Source: Glandiceps talaboti
Taxonomy: Eukaryota > Hemichordata > Enteropneusta > Spengelidae
NCBI RefSeq assembly: GCF_964340395.1
Contig: NC_135562.1
Location: 13,917,043 to 13,981,042, forward strand
Direction: 5' to 3'
Length of the DNA: 64,000 nucleotides
In this document: piece after piece, positions 26,350-44,962 of the stretch
Layout of the letters: every line of letters starts with the position of its first letter
Numbering within the stretch: position 1 is the stretch's first letter
Notes under the pieces: generated by a model
Seen by the model: only the letters and a program-made list of their open reading frames with translations
The model's database searches: none
What the model was told of the DNA's origin: nothing
Program-made: the position numbers and the translations under genes

Positions 26350-27650
26350 AATCTGAGTACCCGATTGAAATAGATACGTATACGTTCGCAACATACATTG
26401 TAGGCACGCTAATAAAAGAATTTGTAAAGGGTGATCCCAAGTTGTTGTTTGAATGTTGATAGTTGAAGTTGAAGTTTGATACCCTGCCTGCGCACACTGT
26501 GGAGTAATGTGAACTGTTAGTATATTGGATAGCACAAACGTTCTCCTGGTGAGGAGTGGGTAAATCATTGGGTGAGGGGTGGGCTAGCTGGTAGTTTGAA
26601 ACCCAGCAGGGGGAGGACAGATATCCTTCACCACCAGTGGGGACACAAGAGCCATAACTGAAGAGTTTTGTGATCATCAGATAGTTTAAAGCAGACTGTC
26701 TATTTGTTCGCTAAGGATGTTATCTAATACATGGCAAAATACATAACAAAATTGGCAGACTAATATTATTGTTACGCAATATGCACTAGCCATTGATCCA
26801 GTGAGACGCCTTCATACAGACCTAAAGTATGCAATGTTCATATTCATCCAAAGCAAAGATCATCGCAGCCGCTATAATAGAGTCGCATTAAATTCCTCAT
26901 ATACATATCTCGGGCCTGCCAGGTCATGTGCCACCTGCGTTGATAGGGATGAATTATAAGTAAAGATTTTTTAAGAATGTAGAAATTCAGCAATTAATTG
27001 TTGACCCGCAAGTTGCAGATTTTGCGATATACCCTAGAAATTATATCTGCCATGTGTTCATGTTTATGTTATATGTGCATATTTACGGAAAACTTCCAGG
27101 GTTGAAGTTTCTCTTTCCCAAATGGTAATCACATAGGTGGCCCTTTCCGTTTGGCCCAGTTTGACATCACAAATTCGTTTATTACCATTCATTAGGCTAT
27201 AGTGCAAAACTTCTATTATAATCGGACAAAATTGTTTACTTACTTCGTTTTCATTCGTTGTTACTTGGATTCATATATAGCAGTTGTATATCTCGGAGGT
27301 ACACACATACTTTAAAAGTTTCATCCGTTAGGGGAAAGGAAATTCCATGTGGAATTCAAATAGTAAACTTTAACCTTAGTATCTGCTAACAACGTAAGTG
27401 TCATTAATAAATAAAGATCCATATATTGGACTTTGACTCTTGTGTTCTTACTGTCTGGAAATACGTCCGTTTGCTTGAGTAATCTATTTACACAAGTCAT
27501 GTTTCTCTTTTTGAAATGCCAACCAGATATTTCACTTTCAATACATAAATATTTGCAAGGTCAAAGGAAGTAAAGCATAAACTAGATCCAAAGCGTATAA
27601 ACACATAAGCTTATGCTGTTGTTTAAATTGTAGTTGTGTATGAAATGCAA
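26350..27650. other. gene-free stretch
   Basis: Two overlapping minus-strand open frames (26233-26677) have no splice context or domain and partly lie in the inverted-repeat arm. No repeat recognised. Confidence 0.4.
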
Positions 27651-27654
27651 ACAC

Positions 27655-27710
27655 ACAGACACAGGCATCGACACAGACAGACGGACGGACGGACGGACGG
27701 ATAGACAGAA

Positions 27711-27771
<61 letters not shown>

Positions 27772-27786
27772 GTCAGACAGTCAGAC
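27655..27786. repeat. (ACGG)n/(ACAG)n microsatellite
   Basis: Begins with 'acacagacacaggcatcgac', the same lead-in as the microsatellite at 23560, so it is probably part of a shared dispersed repeat. Confidence 0.95.
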
Positions 27787-27927
27787 AATACTGAAAATGT
27801 ATGATTTCTAAAAACTAATTACTATCATATAAAAAAGTCATTTTAACTAATATTATATGTATGTCTTTTAAATCACATTAGTCACACAGTTGGCCACTAT
27901 CACAACAGTGAGCTGGGTGTATTATCA

Positions 27928-28080
27928 CTCATTTTAGACGCGCTACTTCGATGTCTAGACCAATCAGATCTCTCGATTTGCTCCATCAATATACTGGTAT
28001 AATAATCTTTATAATATTCATTATCGAGAGATCGAGAGATCTGATTGATCTAGACATCGAATTAGCCTGTCTAAAATGAG
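27928..28080. mobile_element. palindromic MITE
   Basis: Arms of about 50 bp: 'ctcattttagac' and 'tctagaccaatcagatctct' pair with 'agagatctgattgatctaga' and 'gtctaaaatgag'. A related half-copy with the same downstream sequence (tctacgaacg-tgtagtccg) is at 51558-51645. Confidence 0.75.
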
Positions 28081-28429
28081 CGTTAATGCACAGTTGACAT
28101 GCGTCCAGATTTTGATGTTGACTGTTCGTCTACGAACGCTGTAGTCCGTACAGGGATGGGGCGCAAATGAAACCAGAATATGTTGCGTCTTATCTTGTTT
28201 CCGACATTTTCAACATATTGGTATAATATAATAGCGATTTACGGTTTTGACCAGTGAATTCAATATATGCACTCGCTTTCGCTCGTGCATATATTTCGTT
28301 CACTGGCCAAAACCTCTTGCTCTTGGTATACCATCCCCAGGGGGTGGTTTATTGCTTAAATATACAATGGTGTTTCCATTTTGGTATTTCCCCTTCAATG
28401 TCCATCCTATGTTTCTTAGTGATCGCACT

Positions 28430-29180
28430 AAGGGCGGCTTCAGTACTTACGAGGAGGGTCTGGTGAAATCAGTCTGTGTAAAATGTGACACCCCCCCCCC
28501 CCGATTCTGTTATACTAAAAGAGCCCAACCCTTTTTCTTTAAATCATGACCCTTCCCCGTTAAAGTAGTGCAAATGTAGGTTAAAATGCTCTCAGATACG
28601 TAAAAATATACACAAGTCTCAGAATCATTGGTAGGAATTTTATCCCACCTCTGCCACCAATGTTGAAAGTATTAAAGGCATTCGTTAATTCCCACTACTA
28701 ACGGCATGTGGACGAGTGTTTGAATTCACTGCATTAATATATATATATGTGTGTATTTTGATCTCATTGGCCGAGCTGAAGACCACAACTCCAAACGATT
28801 AGATTTGCATACTCCCAACACTGTCGGGACCGAGGTCACGATCTCCACAATATTATCCGTAGTTTCTTCACTGTTTCCGTTTTACACCTGTGAGACCCAT
28901 GCCTCTCCTCGGATCACAATTGATAAATTAATTCATTACACTGTTGTCAGCAGCACTTTCATTGATATAGGCTGATATCATGGAGACCTAACCCTAACTC
29001 TAATCCTAACCCTAACCCGAATGGCAGCAATAGGAATACAAGAACAATAGTGCAAGGTTTGGCAATGAGTCAAAGCAAAATATGAACCTCCCCCTAATCC
29101 CAATTTCTAAAATTTGACCTACCCCCGAGAGCATGTTCGAAAAACAAAATGGTACCCCTGTAATTACTAAAGGCTCCCTA
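28430..29180. repeat. G/C-run dispersed repeat fragments
   Basis: 'ggcttcagtacttacgagga' at 28434 and the inverted 'taattactaaaggctccct' near 29161 resemble the sequence at 23725-23755 (agggagccttcagtaattac) and 37925. They appear to be ends of one repeat family. A short degenerate run of CCTAAC units lies at 28986-29017. Confidence 0.45.
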
Positions 29181-29814
29181 AATTTACGTGACGTGAAATC
29201 ATGAAATGTATCTCTAGAATCCAAAATTGTATTTCCTGGAGCAGCATTCTCCTTTAATATTTCCAGGGATACATATCACTCTGGAAAGTAAACTTTAGAG
29301 ATGGTAAATTGTAGTGAAAACTTGACGTGTAATATTTTAGACTTAAAAAGTTCACAATAAAGTTTAATTTTGAGTTGAGAAAAAGATACCGGATGATTGT
29401 ATACAAGGAGAAAAAAAAGTATGTATAAGCAGATGACATGGTAAAAATGCATTAGCTTTAATTAATGTAGGGGATAAAATAATATAAAACTGAAATGATC
29501 TCAAAGCTGGTTACATAGATAATATGTCCTAACTTTTATCTGTGGTAGACACATTGGTCAAGTCAACTTGTAATAACGAAGCCTATCTGAAGTGTGACGC
29601 AGGGCCAAACAGCATTTACGAAAGGGTAGGTTGAGTAGTAAATGAAAGGCGGTAAAAGCCTGAGAGTACAAATATTTGGACGATTCTGGAAATATAGCTC
29701 CGCGAACCAATCAATTGTCACAAATTAATGTCACAAACACGAGCATAGAGTTAGCCTCAGATTCAGAATCAGATTCACATTAAAGGACAGTATGTCGGTC
29801 TCATATTCGGAAAC

Positions 29815-29988
29815 TAAACTTTGCCAGTTTTGCCCTTGTCAAGAAATGAGTATATTTCAAAATATCTAGCTGTCAAAGTCATATTATAGCCAGGTAAAGT
29901 AAGGTAAAGTAAATCTTCATGTCATTGATATCCAATTCATCACATTCATCTGAAAATCGTTGCTTTATTGATTCAACTATATTGATAC
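29815..29988 (-). pseudogene. decayed fragment of a NACHT receptor gene
   Basis: Matches part of the NACHT exon at about 43875-44100 on the same strand. Shared stretches include 'gttttgcccttgtcaagaaa', 'gtcatattatagcca', 'agtaaatcttcat' and 'tgattcaacta'. Translation keeps GYNMTLTA and then diverges. There are internal deletions relative to the intact gene and no flanking exon. It is a relic of a second receptor copy. Its right end runs into a small palindrome. Confidence 0.82.
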
Positions 29989-30108
29989 TTCTCACGTTTT
30001 GCACTGTGTGAAGTTAATTCGAATTTCAGTCGGATTTCACTCCTATGTATACATTCAAATCCTATCTATTATTAACTTCACACAATGCAAAACTTGTGAA
30101 GTATCAAG
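29983..30108. mobile_element. small palindromic MITE
   Basis: About 36-bp arms: 'gatacttctcacgttttgca' pairs with 'tgcaaaacttgtgaagtatc', enclosing about 50 bp. It sits between the NACHT relic and the start of segmental copy B. Confidence 0.7.
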
Positions 30109-31164
30109 TTATTGCATGTCTGCTTTCCCAGCCACGCGCGGAAGGCATGTATAGACGAGTCTTCCATTACCAATTCCATGAACTGGTATCTTCGTGATGT
30201 CAGCAGTACTTGTTTTCTATTGTATGGTAAGAACCACAGTTCGCCATGTGAAAACACACCTGAACAAGTCGGTCAATAGTTTAGAGTCTACATACAAAAA
30301 AAGGGGAAATGACTTCATACAAATGGAATGAAACAAATGGATTTATGATACTAGAGAGGTAGGTTTTACTCGGTTGTGGACAATGTGTGTTTTACAACTA
30401 ATACTTCAGATCACTGCACTATCTTGGCACATTTAAAACAAACAATTTAACCACATACACCCTGTTATTCCGGGAAATTCCTTGGAACAACAAAACTATC
30501 ATATCGGTTGAGGTTATACCTATATCACTACAGAACATGAAACCCATTGGACATTAAATATTTTGGTTTTGCGAAAAGGGACAAAGGGTCATCTACGTAA
30601 GGCAAAGCCCTATTGTGCATCTGAAGCATGTCTAGTCATTTCTTTATTCATAAAACTAAAAATGCATGCCATTTTGCTCTATAGTGTCGCTCCTTGATTA
30701 ATAGAGGTTTCCGTATGACCAATGGTACTATCTTGACAACACGTCACTTGCCATTTCTTCTTGCCTTTGCGCCTACCCGTCATTTCTATGCAAAGAGATA
30801 TAAAAAAAATAGTTATAAACAAAATAAGTTTCCCATGATCAAAATAACTTCTTGAGATAAAATATACTTAGTCAAAAAAGATATGGATAGCTAGGAAAGG
30901 TTTGATTTGGGTACAGTTTTAGTAACGAAAGTTTACATTGAATATTCATGGCTACACAATGAAACGATCAATCATTGCCATTATGATGTTATAAATATAG
31001 ATTTCAACATTGGAACACAGTCCAAATACTGTATTGACAGATTTTCGAGGAAATTAATGGACAATTTTACATAACATAACCATTGTTGATTATGAGATGG
31101 TCACATAAATTATTACTGTAACTATGCAAATTGAAATGCCTTCTATAATGATTGTTTCTCCGAT

Positions 31165-32097
31165 ACCATTTGTCAGTGTATATATCACATCAAGATGCGT
31201 TGCAAATAACATTAATTACGCAAATAACTCATTGATATTAAAAACTAGATATCATCAAATGATGTCGGATATCTGCATTTTGTTATCATCGATGCATGGA
31301 TCAATTTACACGGAATTTGTAGGACGTATTTAAGAAAATATTGCCTAATTATCAAAATTCATTAATTATGCAAGAGATGTATTTTTTAAATCCATCGTTT
31401 ACCTTTATCGCAAACTTGAAACATTGCACTTTGTTATTATCAAGGAATATACCAGATTACAGTATACAATGTAACATTTGCAACCTTGAGAAACTGCCTA
31501 ATAACCAAACACCATTCAATATGCAAATAACTCGTCAATAGAATTTAAAGGAAAATTACATTTTTGTCATCGTCAATGTGTGAACAAGACTATATGAATG
31601 TTAAGAGTGCGTACTTTCGATATTGCATATTCGGTCAGTGAGTCATTTGCATAATCAATGTCTTTTAGCAACATCTTAATGTGGTATAATCGATTACAAA
31701 TTTTCTAAGAGACATGCAGGATGTTATCATCGAAACATGCACTAAGTTATATGAACCTTGTATTCTTAATATGTTCCCAAAATGTCACAATCAGTAGTTA
31801 TACGAATAACTAATTTAAATTAAAAGCTACATCAATAAGTTGTATAGGACAAGATTAAGGGAATATTATGCACCTTGTTATCGTTGATTTATGTACCCAA
31901 TCATGTTATTTCAAGCTTAAATTCCTAAGATATTGCATAATTATTGAAAATCGTTAATTATTCAAATATATCATTAATATTGTCAGAAGCAAATGGAAAA
32001 CAGAGACATACATACATATATACATACATACATACATACATACATACATACATACATACATACATACATACATACATACATACATACATACATACAG
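31165..32097 (-). mobile_element. monomer repeat element in copy B
   Basis: Orthologous to 18230-19195, ending in (CATA)n at 32005-32097. Confidence 0.6.
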
Positions 32098-32147
32098 ATA
32101 GCTAGAGAGACAGGCAGACAAAACTATAGGTTATGACAGTAGTTCTA

Positions 32148-36839
<4,692 letters not shown>

Positions 36840-37802
36840 ATTCAGCTGTAGCTTCAGATTCTGGTCGCTGGAAAGACTCTGATCAGAGTTTAAGATACCT
36901 AAAAACGCGCACTACAATGTATGATCTATATCTAAACGCCTGCGTATATCACGTGACAGAATCGTTCGTGTTGAGTTAACAACTGACCAATGAGAAGTCC
37001 TATCCATAATATTCGAACAACCCCTAACATTCAAACGATTCTAACAGCTATGTCACATTTTATTGATTCTACCTTGAGTAAGATGGGTTTAGACGCGTCT
37101 GAAACATCTGATGTAGACTACACAGGTATATGTTTGCTTTTCACATGACGTAAGGTGAATACTCAAATTTAATTGATGTACAAGATGGTGGGTGATGGGT
37201 GATTGGTCATTTTATGCCCAAAGAGGCCAAGAAAGTGAAAGGTTAAAAGCCATAACTTTGAGTTTCGGTTTCCATCTCGCAAGCGTCCTTATTTCAAGTT
37301 ATTAGCTGTGACTGGATAATATAGGCGGCGGCGTCAAAATAGGTATATGTATGAAACTTCCAGCGCCGAATGAAACAGCAAGGTTAGGCAAAGAATTGAT
37401 TTCTTACATTTGTTTCTTTTAAGGTCTCATAGTTATAAAGGTCACAGAGGTCGGGTAATGTCTGTCCAACCTATGAGTATAATGAATTTGCAAGCCTTCT
37501 TCCCACACAGTTAGGTAATTTAATTGACAAGGTATCAAGGTAGATAGATGAACTGGTTTGACCTTCCCATAGGTCATCAGAACATGTCATAACGTGATAA
37601 ATAATATGATTTCCGACTTAAATGTAAAAGAGTACCGACGACTGATCGTCGCAATAGTATCGCTTGTCCTGTGCTACAATGTGCAATTCCTTGTCAAAAT
37701 AAACTATTCACGCAGGGAAGCCAAGTCAATTGTCATGCCCTGGATTCCTGTAGATACTGACTGATGACGTTTAAACAACATCTCATTAAATTTTGAAAAA
37801 CC

Positions 37803-37803
37803 C

Positions 37804-37846
<43 letters not shown>

Positions 37847-37850
37847 CACA

Positions 37851-37890
<40 letters not shown>
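37803..37890. repeat. (ACAG)n(CA)n microsatellite
   Basis: ACAG units followed by CA units, at the position of 23562-23697 in copy A. Confidence 0.95.
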
Positions 37891-37891
<1 letters not shown>

Positions 37892-38377
37892 TACACGCAT
37901 TGCGCACTATCGTATTCATCGTCTAAACTAAGGGGGTCTTCAGTAATTAGAAGGGGGAGGAACCGGGTAATTAGCTTATTTCCTATATAATTTTGCATTA
38001 TTTTGTGATTGTGGCATGATCCCATTGCTGCCACCATTTAGGACCATCACATCCCACCACTGCTAACATTGTAAAGTAATATCATAATATATCAGTGAAA
38101 TGCTGTAAATTAACCTTTATTTGTGGTGTGAGGATAGGTTTGGGAACAGCGTGACAAGATGTTGGAGATAATGTGGTGTAGTGGATATATTCATCTCGGT
38201 CCTGAGGTTGTCAGTTGTGCACTCATCTAGTCTACTAGAGTTTTGGCCTTCAGCTCAGGCAATTACATCCAAACACACGCATTGATTTACTGCAAACACA
38301 AACTCACTGTGGTGGTAATAGTGGGGAACAGCAAATGCCTGTGGTGCGATTTATTACAGAAAAATTCCCTGTCTCTA

Positions 38378-38422
38378 GTGAGAATCGAATATAGGGCCTC
38401 CTGACTACTAATCTTGAGCTAC
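38378..38422 (-). repeat. tRNA-derived SINE head at the edge of copy B
   Basis: Copy of 24205-24268 with 'agctcaagattagtagtcag' on the minus strand. Confidence 0.4.
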
Positions 38423-38430
38423 ATTAAAAA

Positions 38431-40920
<2,490 letters not shown>

Positions 40921-41524
40921 TTTTTATTTGCAACAAAAAAGTTTATAATTTGGTTTCTTGTAAAAGAAACATCACATAGTCGTAGGTACATCTTCATTAA
41001 AAAATAAAGCAAACGTCCTGATAGCCTCAGTACTTCTTTTGTTGACTGGGATATTATATATACATATATATAATTCATGTAAACTTATGTGTATACATTG
41101 ATTTCAAGTTTAGTTCAAATGGAAAAAACAATTCAGTTTTGAAGACAATTGCGAGAATTTACATAAGCAAGATTAATTTTGTAATAAATCAGTTCATATT
41201 TACTCCTGTCACTTTCTTTGAAGAGATGACAATATGAAAATGAAATTAGTACCTGTTTAGTTATACCAATATATCCCAACCCTATAAATGACATCATAAT
41301 TTTGAGAGTGCATACATTATGCCAGAATATCATGCATTTGGGTTTGTATCTTTCCGGACACGTTAGGAAGTGCATGGTAATTGTAAACGTGACACCGCTT
41401 GATACAGTTGACTATCTAAATTATTGCACATCCATTTATCATAATTGCGAATATCGGTTATCTTTAGGATGCGATACCACGTCCAACATCACGCTTGATT
41501 AGTTGTTTTTCCTCAATATTGTTC

Positions 41525-41715
41525 CTTGTTCAGTCAAGGAAAATACGAGTGAGCTAAGGGACCTTTCCCCCAGGTCATGAGTATTTTCAGGCTGAATGGA
41601 GAAAATATTGGAGATACAGCAAAACCAGTGACATACACACCCGTTGTCGTGACGTAGAACGACCAGATTATATATTCCAATTTTGTTTTGTTCAACTTGG
41701 CTTGTGCAGGGTATA
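41525..41715. repeat. dispersed repeat, family R1
   Basis: Second copy of the 7378-7650 family, in the probable 3' flank of the NACHT gene. Confidence 0.55.
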
Positions 41716-41831
41716 ATATTCGTTATTCCCAATTCGTCCTTTTCATTGATATCTGTATCAATAGTGGCCACGCTTGTTCTTGTATTGCTAATTCGTCGCA
41801 CTTGGTGGTGTGCCTAGATGGGTAATGTGAA

Positions 41832-44800
41832 TTACTTATTTTCTATTTGTTCTTCTTTCTGAATTTCGATTTTTGCAATTTCCAGAATACCAAATTGAAT
41901 GTGGATATTCCTTCCTCTTAAGTTTCGTTGTGTGCAACGGCCACGATCAAGAAGAACGAAGCCTCCTTCAAGTAGGCATGTCAAATCTATAGGAGTCTTT
42001 CCCTTCGTGCATATGATTGTAGCTTTGAGAAGGGTGTTTCGCAGTGAATCAACTTCCCTCAATCGCAGCAATATCTTACTGTCATTGATATTCCAATCTT
42101 TGGATATCCATACAGCCATCTCTTGTAACGATGACTTTGCAAATAATTTCTTCCACGATTCCTGTACGTCAACGTCACCCTTAATGTCTAACACGCCGAT
42201 TCTTAACTGCCGTAAGTGTTCAAACCCAATGATACAATCAACTAATTGATTGAACACTTCTGATTCTATGTAATCGATTTTGAAATTCAGTAATTTGAGA
42301 ATTGCTAGACGTGTGTTTGGTTTTAGGAATCTAGCTACATCAATACTTTGCTGCCACGTTGTAAAAACAGTTCTATGGTATTCAAATTCCTTTAGAGATT
42401 CACATTCACTTGAAATACCGACTATTGTAGGATATCCCAAACAACCGGTGATTTTGAGATCCTTTCCTGGTTTTGCATTTTCGCGGTCGGTTGATTTGAA
42501 AGACACTTGCGCCCCATCCTCATCTGACATGCTGATGTGACATGGGACCAGATCGGAGCGTTGTAGAATTGCGGCTAAATCCTCTATAAATTCACATTCA
42601 ATTTCTCTGTTCAGTGCGAATTCGATAACGCTCAGATATGGCTGACTGTACAGCCTGTCAACAACGGTTTCGGTAAACGCACAATCAACGACAGGGAGGT
42701 TATCGTAAGTAAAGTGAACTATATTAGTTGATGTTAAGCTTTCGATTGCACTTATGATACGAAGACGCGTATCGTCATCGAGCGATTTGCAGTGTTCTGA
42801 ACGATCTCTGATTTCCACAGAAATTTTACCTACAGAGCGTAGCTTCTCGCACGTTTCACCAATATCCGTGGCAAAACCTTCTTGAGTCGAGTTACATACT
42901 ATCTCCAGATTTAAATCGAGATTCTCGTTGTCAACTGCACGACTTCCTGTAAGCACTGCCAGAAAGTCATCCACGTTCAAATTTAGTTTGCCTACGTTGA
43001 ATTGAAACGTCAGATTTTCACCGCCAACTTTGACCGTTAACTTATAAATCACGGACGACATTGCCGTTTCTTGACTTTTACACTTAAATGTCACGTCGGT
43101 ACAGATTTTTGACGCGTCAACGAGCTTCCCAACGTGTCCAACAAAAGGTAAACTGATCAGCGGCAAAATGTATGACACCTCATCGACATTAATTGATGAC
43201 ATTGCATTCACAATGCCATCATAAAGGAAGAAAACGAATTTGATTCGTGCAGATCTGTAGTCCGAGTGATCTGTAAACTCGACCTGCTTGATCTTTATTT
43301 TCCGCGTGTTTAAGGACGATAACAGACTTTTCAAGTTGTAATACGCCTTTGTACTTGTTTTGTAGTGGATCTTTAGAAATATGTGGATATGCTCCCTTGT
43401 ACTCGCGTTGTATATCATATCTCTAGCTAACTCGACAACATTACGATCAATCGTAGCAAGAGTTAGTCTAAGCCCACGGGTGTTGATATCGAATTTGGAA
43501 AGCCCTAAAACTGATGCAATAATACGAAGTAGTTCGATTTCGGCGTTGGTTGTAAGGACATCGATATGGAAATACATATATTCTGACATAATGGAAGCAT
43601 ACGATCTTAGCGCTTCATCTGTTTCACAACCACTCTCTAGTAAACATTCCTCCGGTAATAGCTTATCCATTCTCCTTGGCGCCATTAATTTAAACACTTC
43701 TACTACCCTATCTTTCAAAAGACCAGCTATGAAAATCACTGCCATGTGTCGACTTTTCAATGTTTCCATTAAGCTAGAAAACATTAATTGGTCTTTGCTA
43801 CAGATGCTGGCGACATATATGGCAGCAAAAAATTCAAGAAAGGTTAAATGAAAAAATGCAAACTTTATTGATGCTGTAGACTTTGCCTGTTTTGCCCTTG
43901 TCAAGAAACCCAATTTCGAAATATGTGGATATTTCGAAATGTCTTCGGCTGTCAAGGTCATATTATAGCCAGAATGTATAAGCTTCCTGTAAGAAATTTC
44001 CCCAAGGAAAAGTAAATCTTCATTTTTAGACATGGCATTGATATCAAAAGCATCACTTTCATCTGAGAATCTTTGCTTTATAGATTCAACTATTTGGATA
44101 TAAAGCTCTGTATTCGTACGAGGCAATTCACAATCCTTAACCCAAATGTCACTTAAAAGTAGTACATTCAAGGGACTCTCTATTAAATTTAACAATCTCG
44201 CGCGATTTGGGGAGATGTTAAGTTGTCTGAAGAATGCTTCAGCCGACATGTCTGATTCTACAGCATTGATATGCTTCTCAACAAATTCCTTTGCCATATC
44301 AATGGTGAAGCCCCTGATGAGTAGTTGAGTGTCGTACCTTTGTTTTGGGTTTTTATCTCTGATTTTTCTCGACGTTACGATAACTACACTGTCAGACAAT
44401 GTTATGTGACCAAATTCTATAATTTCACGAAAGTAAACTGGTAGTTCACTTATATCTACCTCATCAAGGCCATCAAATATTACACATACTTCAGATTCAT
44501 GTTGTTGAATGAATTTCCTTAAATCGGCTTTGCATTCTTCATCCAACTTACCTAAGAACAGTAAAGAAGCAATTGCATCTACAAGGTCACTGCCCTCATT
44601 GTCCAAGTGATAATCACGAAGACGTTCTACATCTAAAAGAAAAACGAATTGAAAATCGTTTAGATAGTCTATTTTACCGCTAGCCCAGTCATACGCTAAC
44701 TTTACGCAAAAAGTTGATTTCCCGTAGCCTGGATCACCCTCGATTAAGATACGAAGTCTCTTTTCACCTTCATCGTCTACCGTAGTGAAGATTTCTTCTC

Positions 44801-44962
44801 GCTGAAATGGTACACTCTGACGACTTCTGGTTTGTATCTGCAAGTCGGTGTAGACGTCTTTAAGTTTCAATGCTTCTGCTCCATCCCACCATGGTAAAGG
44901 ATTGATAACGGATAGCTTCTTGTAGTAGCTTCGTAGTCGTTTTTGACAGTTTGCAATGGAAT
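41832..44962 (-). CDS. NACHT and C-terminal exon of the NLR-like gene
   Basis: Single 3131-nt exon starting after acceptor 'ttttcatcgcag' with two bases completing the phase-1 Asp codon. It encodes 1043 residues without interruption. The long intronless coding stretch contains NACHT, the winged-helix-like region and the C-terminal part. The plus-strand frames inside it are shadows. Confidence 0.93.

Noticed and set aside
26233-26677. Two overlapping minus-strand ORFs of 111 and 124 codons
   Set aside because: Partly inside the TIR arm; no splice sites, domain or homology recognised.
27655-27790. CRISPR-like regular array
   Set aside because: A plain 4-bp microsatellite with no spacers; the genome is animal.
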